Source: Pseudosulfitobacter pseudonitzschiae
GTDB taxonomy: Bacteria; Pseudomonadota; Alphaproteobacteria; Rhodobacterales; Rhodobacteraceae
Assembly (NCBI RefSeq): GCF_900129395.1
Contig: NZ_FQVP01000002.1
Span: 62,001-126,000 of the forward strand
Length of the DNA stretch: 64,000 nucleotides
Reading direction: 5' to 3'
Shown: one piece after another, positions 52,616 to 59,986 of the stretch
Position numbering within the stretch: the first letter of the stretch is position 1
How the letters are laid out: the number at the start of each line of letters is the position of its first letter
Program-made: the position numbers and the translations under genes
The notes under the pieces: generated by a model
Database searches by the model: none
What the model saw: the letters and a program-made list of their open reading frames with translations, nothing else
What the model was told of the DNA's origin: nothing

Positions 52616-52644
52616 TTGGCGATAGGCTGCGACCTGCCTATAGA
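52616..52644 (+). promoter_or_regulatory. promoter of the acetyltransferase gene
   Basis: TTGGCG (52616-52621) and TATAGA (52639-52644) are exactly 17 bases apart. Transcription would begin near 52651, only about two bases before the ATG at 52653. Confidence 0.6.
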
Positions 52645-52652
52645 TTCAGGGC

Positions 52653-53378
52653 ATGAACACCAGATCCTCTGACAGCCCGCAATTTGGCGCCCCCGTGCCC
52701 GACTGGACACCCCCTCCGACACCCGAAGGCGTGGTGATGACCGGGCGGTACGCAACGCTTGAACCGCTGAATGCCGAAAAGCATGCGGCCCTGTTGTTCC
52801 GCGCCTATGAGGGCGAGGATCATGTCTGGGACTACCTGCCTTACGGGCCGTTCACATCCTCTGCGCAATATCATCGCTGGGTGCACAGTGTTGCTGACAA
52901 AAGCGATCCGGTGTTTTTTGCCGTGCGCAATCTGGATACCGGCCATTTTGACGGTGTGCTCAGCCTGCTGCGGATCGACCCCGCTGCCGGGTCCATCGAA
53001 GTGGGGCACATCAATTTTTCCCCGGCTTTGCAACGCACGCCCGTCGCGACCGAGGCGTTGTTCCTGACGATGCAATGGGCGTTCGAGGCAGGCTATCGCC
53101 GGTTCGAGTGGAAATGCGATGCGTTGAACGTGCCGTCGCGGCGTGCGGGTCAGCGATTGGGGCTCAGCTACGAAGGCACCTTCCGGCAGGCGACCGTCTA
53201 TAAGGGGCGCAACCGTGACACCGCCTGGTTTGCCGCGATTGACAAGGAATGGCCCGCTTTGAAAGAGGCGTTTCGTGTCTGGCTGGACCCGTCGAACTTT
53301 AACGAAGAGGGTCACCAGATTGAACGCCTGTCGGACCTGACGGCATTGGTGCGTGTGGCAACTGACCCCATGCTTTAG
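52653..53378 (+). CDS. GNAT-family N-acetyltransferase (RimJ/RimL-like)
   Basis: A 241-residue acetyltransferase. GRYATLEPLNAEKHAALLFRA opens the domain. RRAGQRLGL carries the acetyl-CoA pyrophosphate loop, followed by YEGTFRQATVYKGRNRDTAWFA, typical of the RimJ/L and YokL branch that modifies protein N-termini or small amines. No Shine-Dalgarno site is visible and the predicted transcript starts almost at the ATG, so the mRNA may be leaderless. The acceptor is unknown. Confidence 0.85.
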   Translation: MNTRSSDSPQFGAPVPDWTPPPTPEGVVMTGRYATLEPLNAEKHAALLFRAYEGEDHVWDYLPYGPFTSSAQYHRWVHSVADKSDPVFFAVRNLDTGHFDGVLSLLRIDPAAGSIEVGHINFSPALQRTPVATEALFLTMQWAFEAGYRRFEWKCDALNVPSRRAGQRLGLSYEGTFRQATVYKGRNRDTAWFAAIDKEWPALKEAFRVWLDPSNFNEEGHQIERLSDLTALVRVATDPML

Positions 53379-53394
53379 GCGCGCGACTGGTTAA

Positions 53395-53417
53395 AGTGTC
53401 CAAGACACTGGTTTTTT
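53395..53417 (+). terminator. rho-independent terminator after the acetyltransferase gene
   Basis: Six-bp stem AGTGTC / GACACT with loop CAA, then GG and six T. It separates the gene from the convergent response regulator. Confidence 0.65.
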
Positions 53418-53442
53418 CCGACCATCTTCCATCCGCACCTGC

Positions 53443-54162
53443 TCAGATGGCAACGCGCTGGTTCAGCCGGTCCTGCACCAATCCCGCCAGAACTGCCGCC
53501 TCGGACATGGCGGGCTGACCCGCGGCGCGTTTCCGCGCCAAAGCTTCGGCAGCATTTTGCAGCGGGGCGTCCTTGGCGCTGCGGGCCACGCCGGCCAGGA
53601 ATTGTGCGACATAGTCCAGCGTGCGGTCGTCTTCGCGATCCTCCAGGACGTCGGCCACATGGGCCAGGTCATCCTGCAAGGCAATCGGGTCGGGGAACAC
53701 CTCTTCCATGGACACGGTGCGCGGTCCTTCGGGGCGGCGTTCGGCTGGCAGCAGCGACAGGATCTTGCTTTGGAACAGCCCCAGCGAGGTGATCGGCTTT
53801 TCGATAAAGCCGTCCGCACCGGCCGCCATCGCCTCGGCCTGGCCAAAGTTGTCACCGGAGGTGCCAAGGATCACCTCGGGGCGGGGGGCGGCGGTGGACA
53901 ACCCTTGTATCAGGTCCACGCCGTTGCCGTCCGGCAGGCCCAGATCAATGATCACGACAGTCGGCCGATAGACCCGAAGGTGACGCCGCGCCGCGCGCAG
54001 GCTGTCAGCACGCCGGATGCGCGCCCCGCTGCGCAGGCACAACAGGCGCAGCGCCTCACAGGCGAAACGGCTGTCTTCGACTGCCAGCACGGTCAGCCCC
54101 AGCAAAGGTCGTGCGGTCGTGGGCGCAGGCAGATGCGGTTTGAAAGGGTTGATGGTGTCCAT
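53443..54162 (-). CDS. orphan response regulator with uncharacterised C-terminal helical region
   Basis: A 239-residue protein. Residues 22-145 form a CheY-like receiver with acidic pair E29/D30, phosphoacceptor D73 (VIIDLGLPDG), the Thr/Ser in LGTSGDN and Lys in FIEKPIT. The last 90 residues are helical and acidic-then-basic and match no DNA-binding output domain that I recognise. It may act through protein contacts. No histidine kinase gene is adjacent. It is divergent from the methylmalonyl-CoA epimerase gene. Confidence 0.82.
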   Translation of the reverse strand: MDTINPFKPHLPAPTTARPLLGLTVLAVEDSRFACEALRLLCLRSGARIRRADSLRAARRHLRVYRPTVVIIDLGLPDGNGVDLIQGLSTAAPRPEVILGTSGDNFGQAEAMAAGADGFIEKPITSLGLFQSKILSLLPAERRPEGPRTVSMEEVFPDPIALQDDLAHVADVLEDREDDRTLDYVAQFLAGVARSAKDAPLQNAAEALARKRAAGQPAMSEAAVLAGLVQDRLNQRVAI

Positions 54163-54252
54163 GGCGGCAGTCCTCCGATTGCTGGACTGACGCTAGCGCG
54201 ACTTGCCTAACAGGCCGTTAACGCAAGGCGGCCCCCTGCGTCGGTGCGTCGC

Positions 54253-54281
54253 TTGCACCCAGCAGCCAAGCTGCGCATAAC
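54253..54281 (+). promoter_or_regulatory. candidate promoter of the epimerase gene
   Basis: TTGCAC (54253-54258) and CATAAC (54276-54281) are 17 bases apart, upstream of the epimerase ATG at 54311 with GGGAG in between. Confidence 0.4.
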
Positions 54282-54310
54282 AGCAGTCAGCATCATACGG
54301 GAGATTTGCC

Positions 54311-54715
54311 ATGATCGGACGCCTGAACCACGTTGCCATCGCCGTGCCCGACCTCGAGGCCGCGTCAGAGCAATACCGCACCGCATTGGGCGCCAAGGTC
54401 GGCGCGCCACAGGACGAACCCGACCACGGCGTCACGGTCGTGTTCATCGAACTGCCGAACACGAAAATCGAATTGCTCTATCCCTTGGGCGAAAACAGCC
54501 CGATCCAGGGCTTTTTGGACAAGAATCCTTCGGGTGGCATCCACCATGTCTGCTACGAGGTGGATGATATCATCGCCGCCCGCGACCACCTCAAGGCCAG
54601 CGGCCTGCGGGTTCTGGGTGATGGCGAACCCAAGATCGGTGCCCATGGCAAGCCGGTGATCTTCCTGCATCCCAAGGACATGAACGGCACGCTCACCGAA
54701 CTCGAGCAAGTCTGA
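54311..54715 (+). CDS. mce: methylmalonyl-CoA epimerase
   Basis: A 134-residue VOC-fold enzyme interconverting (S)- and (R)-methylmalonyl-CoA in propionate and ethylmalonyl-CoA metabolism. The metal ligands appear in LNHVAIAV (H7), GGIHHVCYEV and TLTELEQV (Glu). The length is exact for the family, and GLRVLGDGEPKIGAHGKPVIFLHP is diagnostic. Its stop overlaps the DUF1467 start, an arrangement usual in this bacterial group. Confidence 0.93.
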   Translation: MIGRLNHVAIAVPDLEAASEQYRTALGAKVGAPQDEPDHGVTVVFIELPNTKIELLYPLGENSPIQGFLDKNPSGGIHHVCYEVDDIIAARDHLKASGLRVLGDGEPKIGAHGKPVIFLHPKDMNGTLTELEQV

Positions 54716-55011
54716 TGGGTCCCGTTTCCGGTCTCGTTCTGTTCGCAGTGATCTGGTTCATGACCTTCCTGATCGTGCTGCCGATTCGCGTTCAAACCCA
54801 GGGTGATGTGGGCGAGATCGTGCCCGGCACCCATGCCGGCGCGCCTGAGGTTCACAACCTGAAGAAAAAGGCGTGGATCACCACAGGTGTCGCCGCAGTG
54901 ATCTGGGCCATCGTTGCAACGATCATCCTGTCGGGGATGATTACCTTGCGCGATATTGACTGGTTCGAGCGGATGGCCCCGCCATCTGCAACCGATGGAA
55001 CAAATGGGTAA
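54715..55011 (+). CDS. DUF1467 family membrane protein
   Basis: A 98-residue protein with two membrane helices (about residues 3-21 and 51-75) joined by a short loop, VLPIRVQTQGDVGEIVPGTHAGAPE-like, typical of DUF1467. The function is unknown. It starts on the last base of the epimerase stop, so it is translationally coupled to it. Its last 71 bases overlap the end of the convergent EI24 gene. Confidence 0.87.
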   Translation: MGPVSGLVLFAVIWFMTFLIVLPIRVQTQGDVGEIVPGTHAGAPEVHNLKKKAWITTGVAAVIWAIVATIILSGMITLRDIDWFERMAPPSATDGTNG

Positions 55012-55681
55012 AGGTTGCGGCGCCCAGAATAGGGATCAGCAGGTTCACCAGCGGCACTGACAACGGAATCGCCATCAGGAAACCGGCGATAAAGATGGTT
55101 CCGCTGTGCTGGCTGCGCATGTCGCGGGCCCGTTCGCGTCCGATCCGGCGCATGGCGGCCAGCGTGAAATATTCACGCCCCAGCAGAAAGCCGTTCAGCG
55201 CCCAAAAGACGACGGGCGTCAGGAAGGGCATCAGCATGAGGGTCAGTATCACGTAGACAATGATCGCCAGCAGGTTTGCCCCGATCAGCACCCCCATAAA
55301 GTTGACCGTATCGCGCACCGCGTCGCCAAAGGGCACGTTTAACGCTGGCGGCAGGTCGGGATAGTGTTCGTCCTCGACCGCCTGGGCCACCTCGTCCAGA
55401 AACATCGACGTGATGGCCGAGGCGACGGGCACCATCAGGAACACCGACAGGACCAGCATCAGCAGCACCGAACCCCAGCTCAGGATGTCGTCCAGCCATG
55501 TGATCTCGCCCACGATCGGGGCATCCACGCTGTCGGCGGTCAGGGCATCAACCAGCCAGACCAATCCGGTGGTAAAGGCCACCAGCAACACAATCGTCAA
55601 CGCGATTCCCAACAACAGCACCCGGCGAAAGCGCGGATCGCCGATCTGCCCGAGGGCGGCAAAGAAAGACGCGAAAATCAT
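54941..55681 (-). CDS. EI24-domain (CysZ-like) membrane protein
   Basis: A 246-residue protein with several hydrophobic helices in the EI24/CysZ family (FFAALGQIGDPRFRRVLLLGIALT, then paired helices and NGFLLGREYFTLAAMRR). CysZ members take up sulfate, but alphaproteobacterial EI24 proteins are mostly uncharacterised. ATG 55681 is chosen because it makes an ATGA overlap with the nitroreductase stop; ATG 55693 is also in frame. It is co-transcribed with the nitroreductase. Confidence 0.8.
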   Translation of the reverse strand: MIFASFFAALGQIGDPRFRRVLLLGIALTIVLLVAFTTGLVWLVDALTADSVDAPIVGEITWLDDILSWGSVLLMLVLSVFLMVPVASAITSMFLDEVAQAVEDEHYPDLPPALNVPFGDAVRDTVNFMGVLIGANLLAIIVYVILTLMLMPFLTPVVFWALNGFLLGREYFTLAAMRRIGRERARDMRSQHSGTIFIAGFLMAIPLSVPLVNLLIPILGAATFTHLFHRLQMAGPSARTSQYRAR

Positions 55682-56256
55682 TCGGACAGCCATGTGGTTT
55701 TGGCCGCTATGTCCGGGCGCGGACGCTCGGGCGGTGCGGTGGTTTCGGTGCCGATGTGGATCAGCCCGGCGATGCGTTCGTTGTCTTTCAGTTTGAACGC
55801 CTCTTGCATGAACACACGGTCATGGCTGGGCCAGCCCGACAGCCAGTTGGCCCCCCAGCCCGCCGCCAGCGCTGCGTTCAGCAGTGACAAGCATACGGCT
55901 CCTGCGGAATAGGTCTGTTCCAGCGCCGGAATTTTGGGCGAAGGGACATGCACCTCGATCACGGCCACAGCCAGGTGCCCCATGTCGAACTGGCTGCGCC
56001 CCTTGCCGATCTGTTCATCGTCCAGCCCCAGCACTTTGCCGCGCGTCTCGGCCAGATCGGCAAGGCGTGGCATCGCAGTCTTTTCGATCACGATAAACCG
56101 CCACGGCTCCAGCTTGCCATGGTCCGGCGTGCGGGCGGCTGCGGTCAGCAACTCTTCCAGGGCGGCACGGTCCGGGACCGGCGTTGTCAGCGTCTTGGCC
56201 GGGCGGCTGCGGCGGTTCAGCAGGAAATTCAGGGCAGCGAGATCAGATTCGGGCAT
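55678..56256 (-). CDS. nitroreductase-family protein (YdjA-like)
   Basis: A 192-residue FMN enzyme of the small nitroreductase group. LLNRRSRPAKTL holds the N-terminal FMN phosphate contacts, ARTPDHGKLEPWRFIVI the second segment, and GWGANWLSGWP the isoalloxazine contact. It reduces nitro or quinone groups with NAD(P)H. A co-transcribed EI24 gene follows with a four-base overlap. Confidence 0.9.
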   Translation of the reverse strand: MPESDLAALNFLLNRRSRPAKTLTTPVPDRAALEELLTAAARTPDHGKLEPWRFIVIEKTAMPRLADLAETRGKVLGLDDEQIGKGRSQFDMGHLAVAVIEVHVPSPKIPALEQTYSAGAVCLSLLNAALAAGWGANWLSGWPSHDRVFMQEAFKLKDNERIAGLIHIGTETTAPPERPRPDIAAKTTWLSE

Positions 56257-56329
56257 ATGTTACGATCTTTTACATTCGTCAGGTTGCATGTCGTCATTGC
56301 AGGCCGCGCCGTCAAGGGTTGCTTGCGGA

Positions 56330-57436
56330 TTAAAGGCCCAATTCCTCCGCCATCCGGTCGATCTCGGCGATCAGGAAGGCATCGAAACGTGCTCCGGGCT
56401 GGCGCACTTCAAAGGTCACGCCGAAGGGGTCCGCCAGATTGATGGCACTGCCTGACATGGCCTCGATTGCGGCATGGGCGCAGAAGGGGACGTAAACCTC
56501 GGAATATCCGCCCTCGTGGACCAGCACCAGCTTGCCATCGCAAACTTCGGCGGCCAGGTCTTTGACCTTGTGAGTCATCTGCCGGTAGGTGTCTGCCGTT
56601 GCAATCATCCGCGCCAACGGATCAACGGCCGACGCGTCATAGCCGCTGGCGATTATGATGATATCAGGCGCAAAATCGCGAATTGCAGGTATGGCCACGC
56701 GGTCCATTGCGTGCAAATAGGCGGTGTGTCCCGCGCCCGCAGGCAACGGCAGGTTGATATTGTATCCTTCGCCCGCACCCTTGCCTCGGTCGGCCAGTGC
56801 GCCGGTGTCCAGCGGATAGTTGCCCTCTTGGTGGAACGAGAGTGTCAGCACGTCGTCGCGCTCATAGAAAATCGCCTCGGTGCCGTTGCCGTGGTGCACG
56901 TCCCAGTCCAGCACGGCCACGCGCCCCGCCAGCCCCTTGGCCTTGGCGGCCTCGATGGCGATGGCGATGTTGGCCATCAGGCAAAAGCCGTTGGGGTAAT
57001 CGGGCAGGCAGTGGTGGCCGGGCGGGCGGCTGAGCGCATAGGCGTTTTGCACATCCCCTGTCAGAACCGCCTCGACCGCCGCAATCGACAGGCCCGCCGA
57101 CAGCGCAGCCAGCTCATAACCGCCACGGGCGAAAGGCACACGCAGGCCCAACTCACCGCCGCCGTTGTCGGACATTTCCTTGAACGTATCCAGATAGCTT
57201 TGCGGATGGACGCGCAAAAGCGCCTCGGTCGACGCTTCGGATGCGGTGCGCACGTCCAATTCGCCCATCAACCCGGTGACGTTCATCAGGTTGACCAACC
57301 GCCGCTTGGTCTCGGGGCTTTCGGGCAGTCCACCGGCAGCCAGCGGCTGTATCAGCCCGCCGACGGGCAGGGTAAAGGCATAGTTGCCGCCCCCGTGCCA
57401 GAATGTACGTTCGTCCCAGAAAAATCCCGTCGCCAT
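56330..57436 (-). CDS. class II histone deacetylase-family amidohydrolase
   Basis: A 368-residue zinc amidohydrolase of the HDAC/acetylpolyamine amidohydrolase superfamily. RPPGHHCLPDYPNGFC has the catalytic His pair, LDWDVHHGNGTEAIF the zinc Asp and His, and SGYDASAVDPLARM the second zinc Asp. The N-terminus FFWDERTFWHGGGNYA is typical of the class II bacterial group. Substrates in bacteria are acetylated polyamines or small amides. The start at 57436 has AGGAG 7 bases upstream; the open frame runs on but lacks homology. Confidence 0.9.
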   Translation of the reverse strand: MATGFFWDERTFWHGGGNYAFTLPVGGLIQPLAAGGLPESPETKRRLVNLMNVTGLMGELDVRTASEASTEALLRVHPQSYLDTFKEMSDNGGGELGLRVPFARGGYELAALSAGLSIAAVEAVLTGDVQNAYALSRPPGHHCLPDYPNGFCLMANIAIAIEAAKAKGLAGRVAVLDWDVHHGNGTEAIFYERDDVLTLSFHQEGNYPLDTGALADRGKGAGEGYNINLPLPAGAGHTAYLHAMDRVAIPAIRDFAPDIIIIASGYDASAVDPLARMIATADTYRQMTHKVKDLAAEVCDGKLVLVHEGGYSEVYVPFCAHAAIEAMSGSAINLADPFGVTFEVRQPGARFDAFLIAEIDRMAEELGL

Positions 57437-57512
57437 TTGCTGTCTCCTGTTTTGCCGCAGGGTGGCCGAGACCGTCAGGATTGTCGATGCACTGGGGTAG
57501 AAAAATGTGTGT

Positions 57513-57998
57513 TCAGGCGGCTTCGGCCAGCAGGGCATTAACATCAAGCGGGCTGTTGACCATTTTCAACTGTCCTTGGGTATCACGCGGCCAGTCGGCG
57601 GGGTCGCGGTCGCGGTACAACTCGACGCCGTTGCCATCGGGATCGCGCAGATAGACGGCTTCGGACACGCCATGGTCTGCGGCGCCGTCCAGCGGAATAC
57701 CCGCCTCGACAACACGTTTCAGCGCTGCCCCCAGACTGGCCCGGTCCGGAAACACAAAGGCCGAATGATACAGGCCCGGCGCGCGGTCCGGCGCGGGGCC
57801 GGACCCTTTGGAGTGCCATGTGTTCAGGCCGATGTGGTGGTGATAATCCCCCGCCGCGAGAAAGGCCGCGTCGGCGCCATAGCGTTGGGTCAGTGTAAAG
57901 CCCAACACATCGCCATAGAAGGCAATGGCCCGATCAAGGTCGGAGACTTTCAGATGAACGTGGCCGACGCGGGTGTCGGCGGGAACTTTGCCGGGCAT
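57513..57998 (-). CDS. VOC-family protein (glyoxalase/dioxygenase-like)
   Basis: A 161-residue protein of the vicinal-oxygen-chelate superfamily, resembling the catechol-2,3-dioxygenase (CatE) half. VGHVHLKVSDLDRAIAFYGDVLGF starts the first repeat and GVSEAVYLRDPDGNGVELYRDRDP ends the second with the Glu ligand. AAGDYHHHIGLNTW contains the His ligand. AGGAGG lies 5 bases before the ATG at 57998. The reaction is not known. It is 76 bases upstream of the deacetylase gene on the same strand. Confidence 0.83.
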   Translation of the reverse strand: MPGKVPADTRVGHVHLKVSDLDRAIAFYGDVLGFTLTQRYGADAAFLAAGDYHHHIGLNTWHSKGSGPAPDRAPGLYHSAFVFPDRASLGAALKRVVEAGIPLDGAADHGVSEAVYLRDPDGNGVELYRDRDPADWPRDTQGQLKMVNSPLDVNALLAEAA

Positions 57999-58091
57999 GG
58001 GTGCCTCCTGAGACTGTGGTTGACCTACAAATAGACTGCGCCATCCCCGCACAAAAGGCGAGACCGCGCGCAGGGTCGGTGCACAGATGCG

Positions 58092-58123
58092 CAAAGGGCG
58101 GATGCCGCAACACCCGCCCTTTG
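58092..58123 (-). terminator. terminator after trpS
   Basis: Ten-bp perfect stem CAAAGGGCGG / CCGCCCTTTG with a 12-base loop. Read on the minus strand it lies just after the trpS stop; the T run is only TTT within the stem. Confidence 0.55.
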
Positions 58124-58150
58124 TGATTTGGAAACGTCGTGAAAGGTGGT

Positions 58151-59179
58151 TCAGGCGCCAACCAGCCCGACGATTTCATAGGTCTTTTTCAGGATCGGGA
58201 CCGTGATTTCGCGCGCCTGTTCCGCACCGCGTGCCAGAATGCGGTCGATCTCGGCGGTGTCATCCAGCAACCTCGCCATCTCGGTCGAGATTGGCGACAA
58301 CTTGGCCACGGCCAGATCGGCCAGCATCGGCTTGAACTCTGCGAACTGCTTGCCACCGACTTCGGCCAGAACCTGGTCAACGGTCTGGTTGGTGAATGCG
58401 GCATAGATGTTGACCAGATTGCGCGCCTCGGGGCGGTCTTCCAGCCCCTTGGCCTCGGATGGCAGGGCGTCGGGATCGGTTTTGGCCTTGCGGATCTTCT
58501 TGGCGATGGTGTCGGCGTCGTCGGTCAGGTTGATGCGGCTGGCGTCGGACGGGTCCGATTTTGACATTTTCTTGGACCCGTCGCGCAAGGACATCACGCG
58601 GGTGGCCGCGCCTTCGATCACCGGTTCGGTCATCGGGAAGAAATCGACGCCATAGTCGTGGTTGAACTTGGCCGCCACGTCGCGGGTCAGCTCGATGTGC
58701 TGTTTCTGGTCCTCGCCCACCGGCACGTGAGTCGCGTGATAGACCAGAATGTCGGCGGCCATCAGCGCCGGATATGCAAACAGCCCCAGCGAGGCTTTTT
58801 CGGCGTTCTTGCCGGCCTTGTCCTTCCACTGGGTCATGCGCTGCATCCAGCCCATGCGGGCCACGGTGTTGAAAATCCACGCCAGTTGCGCGTGCTCGGG
58901 CACTGCGGACTGGTTGAACAGGATGGATTTTTCAGGATCGACGCCCGAGGCGATAAAGCCTGCGGTCAACTCGCGCGTGTTGTGGCGCAGCTTGTCAGGG
59001 TCTTGCCAGACGGTGATCGCGTGCAGGTCCACCATGCAGTAAATGCAGTCGCGGCCTTCGTTCTGCATTTCCGAGAACCGCTTGAGCGCCCCCAGATAGT
59101 TGCCAAGGGTCAGGCCGCCCGACGGCTGGATGCCGGAGAACACGCGCGGCGTGAATTGCGATGCAGGAGCGTCAGTCAT
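58151..59179 (-). CDS. trpS: tryptophanyl-tRNA synthetase
   Basis: A 342-residue class I synthetase charging tRNA-Trp. [17 protein letters not shown] is the HIGH-type region and [12 protein letters not shown] holds [32 protein letters not shown] is strongly conserved. The length matches bacterial TrpRS. It lies near murJ, with a rhomboid-like gene on the opposite strand in between. Confidence 0.96.
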   Translation of the reverse strand: MTDAPASQFTPRVFSGIQPSGGLTLGNYLGALKRFSEMQNEGRDCIYCMVDLHAITVWQDPDKLRHNTRELTAGFIASGVDPEKSILFNQSAVPEHAQLAWIFNTVARMGWMQRMTQWKDKAGKNAEKASLGLFAYPALMAADILVYHATHVPVGEDQKQHIELTRDVAAKFNHDYGVDFFPMTEPVIEGAATRVMSLRDGSKKMSKSDPSDASRINLTDDADTIAKKIRKAKTDPDALPSEAKGLEDRPEARNLVNIYAAFTNQTVDQVLAEVGGKQFAEFKPMLADLAVAKLSPISTEMARLLDDTAEIDRILARGAEQAREITVPILKKTYEIVGLVGA

Positions 59180-59252
59180 TTGGGTTCCCCTCTGGGCATT
59201 CGTGCGTGGCTGGCTTACCCATGCGCCAAAGTCCCGTCAAGGAGAGCCACAG

Positions 59253-59933
59253 ATGCACCCCGATATGCAGCCCCCCGTAAACCCCTTGCCGCCCGTGGTC
59301 TGGGCCCTGTTCGCCGCGATCATGGGGGTCGAGGCCGTGCTGTCGCTGGGATCGGCGGGCATCATCGGCGGCCCCGGTGCCGTGGGCTGGCGGCTCGCTG
59401 CGCTGCGCGATTACGGGTTTTCGGGCATCGCCTTTGACTGGATGCTGGCAAACGGGATCTTCCCGTGGGAACACCTGCTGCGGTTCGTCACCTATCCCTT
59501 TGTGCATTCCGGGTTTTCCAGCACGCTCTTTGCCGGCGTGATCCTGTTGGCGCTGGGTAAGCTGGTGGGCGAAGTCATGGGGCAGCTTGCGGTGTTGGTT
59601 GTCTTTTTCTTCTCGGCCATATTTGGCGCCATTGTGTACGGATTGGTCACGGATGCGCCTTGGTTGATCGGGGCGTTTCCCGCCGTTTACGGGTTGATCG
59701 GGGCCTATACCTTTCTGATGTGGCAAAGGCTGGCGGGCACCGGCGGGCAGCAATTTCAGGCGTTCTCGCTGATCGGCGTCCTGATGGGGCTGCAATTGTT
59801 GTTCGGGATCTTCTTTGAAACCGGGTTCGAGTGGGTTGCCGATCTGGCGGGGTTCGTTTGCGGTTTCATGCTGTCACTGGTCGTGGTGCCGGGCGGCTGG
59901 ATGCGGTTGCGCGCGATGATCCAGCGCCGCTGA
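59253..59933 (+). CDS. rhomboid-like membrane protein without catalytic dyad
   Basis: A 226-residue protein with about six membrane helices and the rhomboid layout (HLLRFVTYPFVHSGFSSTLFA, then GAFPAVYGLIGAYTFL). Rhomboid proteases have GASG with the nucleophile Ser in helix 4 and an AHLGG His in helix 6. Here those places read GAFP (F142) and ADLAG (D197), so neither catalytic residue is present. It is likely a pseudoprotease, perhaps binding membrane proteins. ATG 59253 has AAGGAG 9 bases upstream. Confidence 0.82.
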   Translation: MHPDMQPPVNPLPPVVWALFAAIMGVEAVLSLGSAGIIGGPGAVGWRLAALRDYGFSGIAFDWMLANGIFPWEHLLRFVTYPFVHSGFSSTLFAGVILLALGKLVGEVMGQLAVLVVFFFSAIFGAIVYGLVTDAPWLIGAFPAVYGLIGAYTFLMWQRLAGTGGQQFQAFSLIGVLMGLQLLFGIFFETGFEWVADLAGFVCGFMLSLVVVPGGWMRLRAMIQRR

Positions 59934-59986
59934 GGCGGCTTCGGGGGCGCCCCCCCGGAGTTTGTCCGGCAAGATGAAGCAGTCAC

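Noticed and set aside
59934-59986. G- and C-runs between the rhomboid-like gene and murJ as a terminator
   Set aside because: The C and G runs can pair in several ways and no T run follows on either strand, so I could not define one structure.
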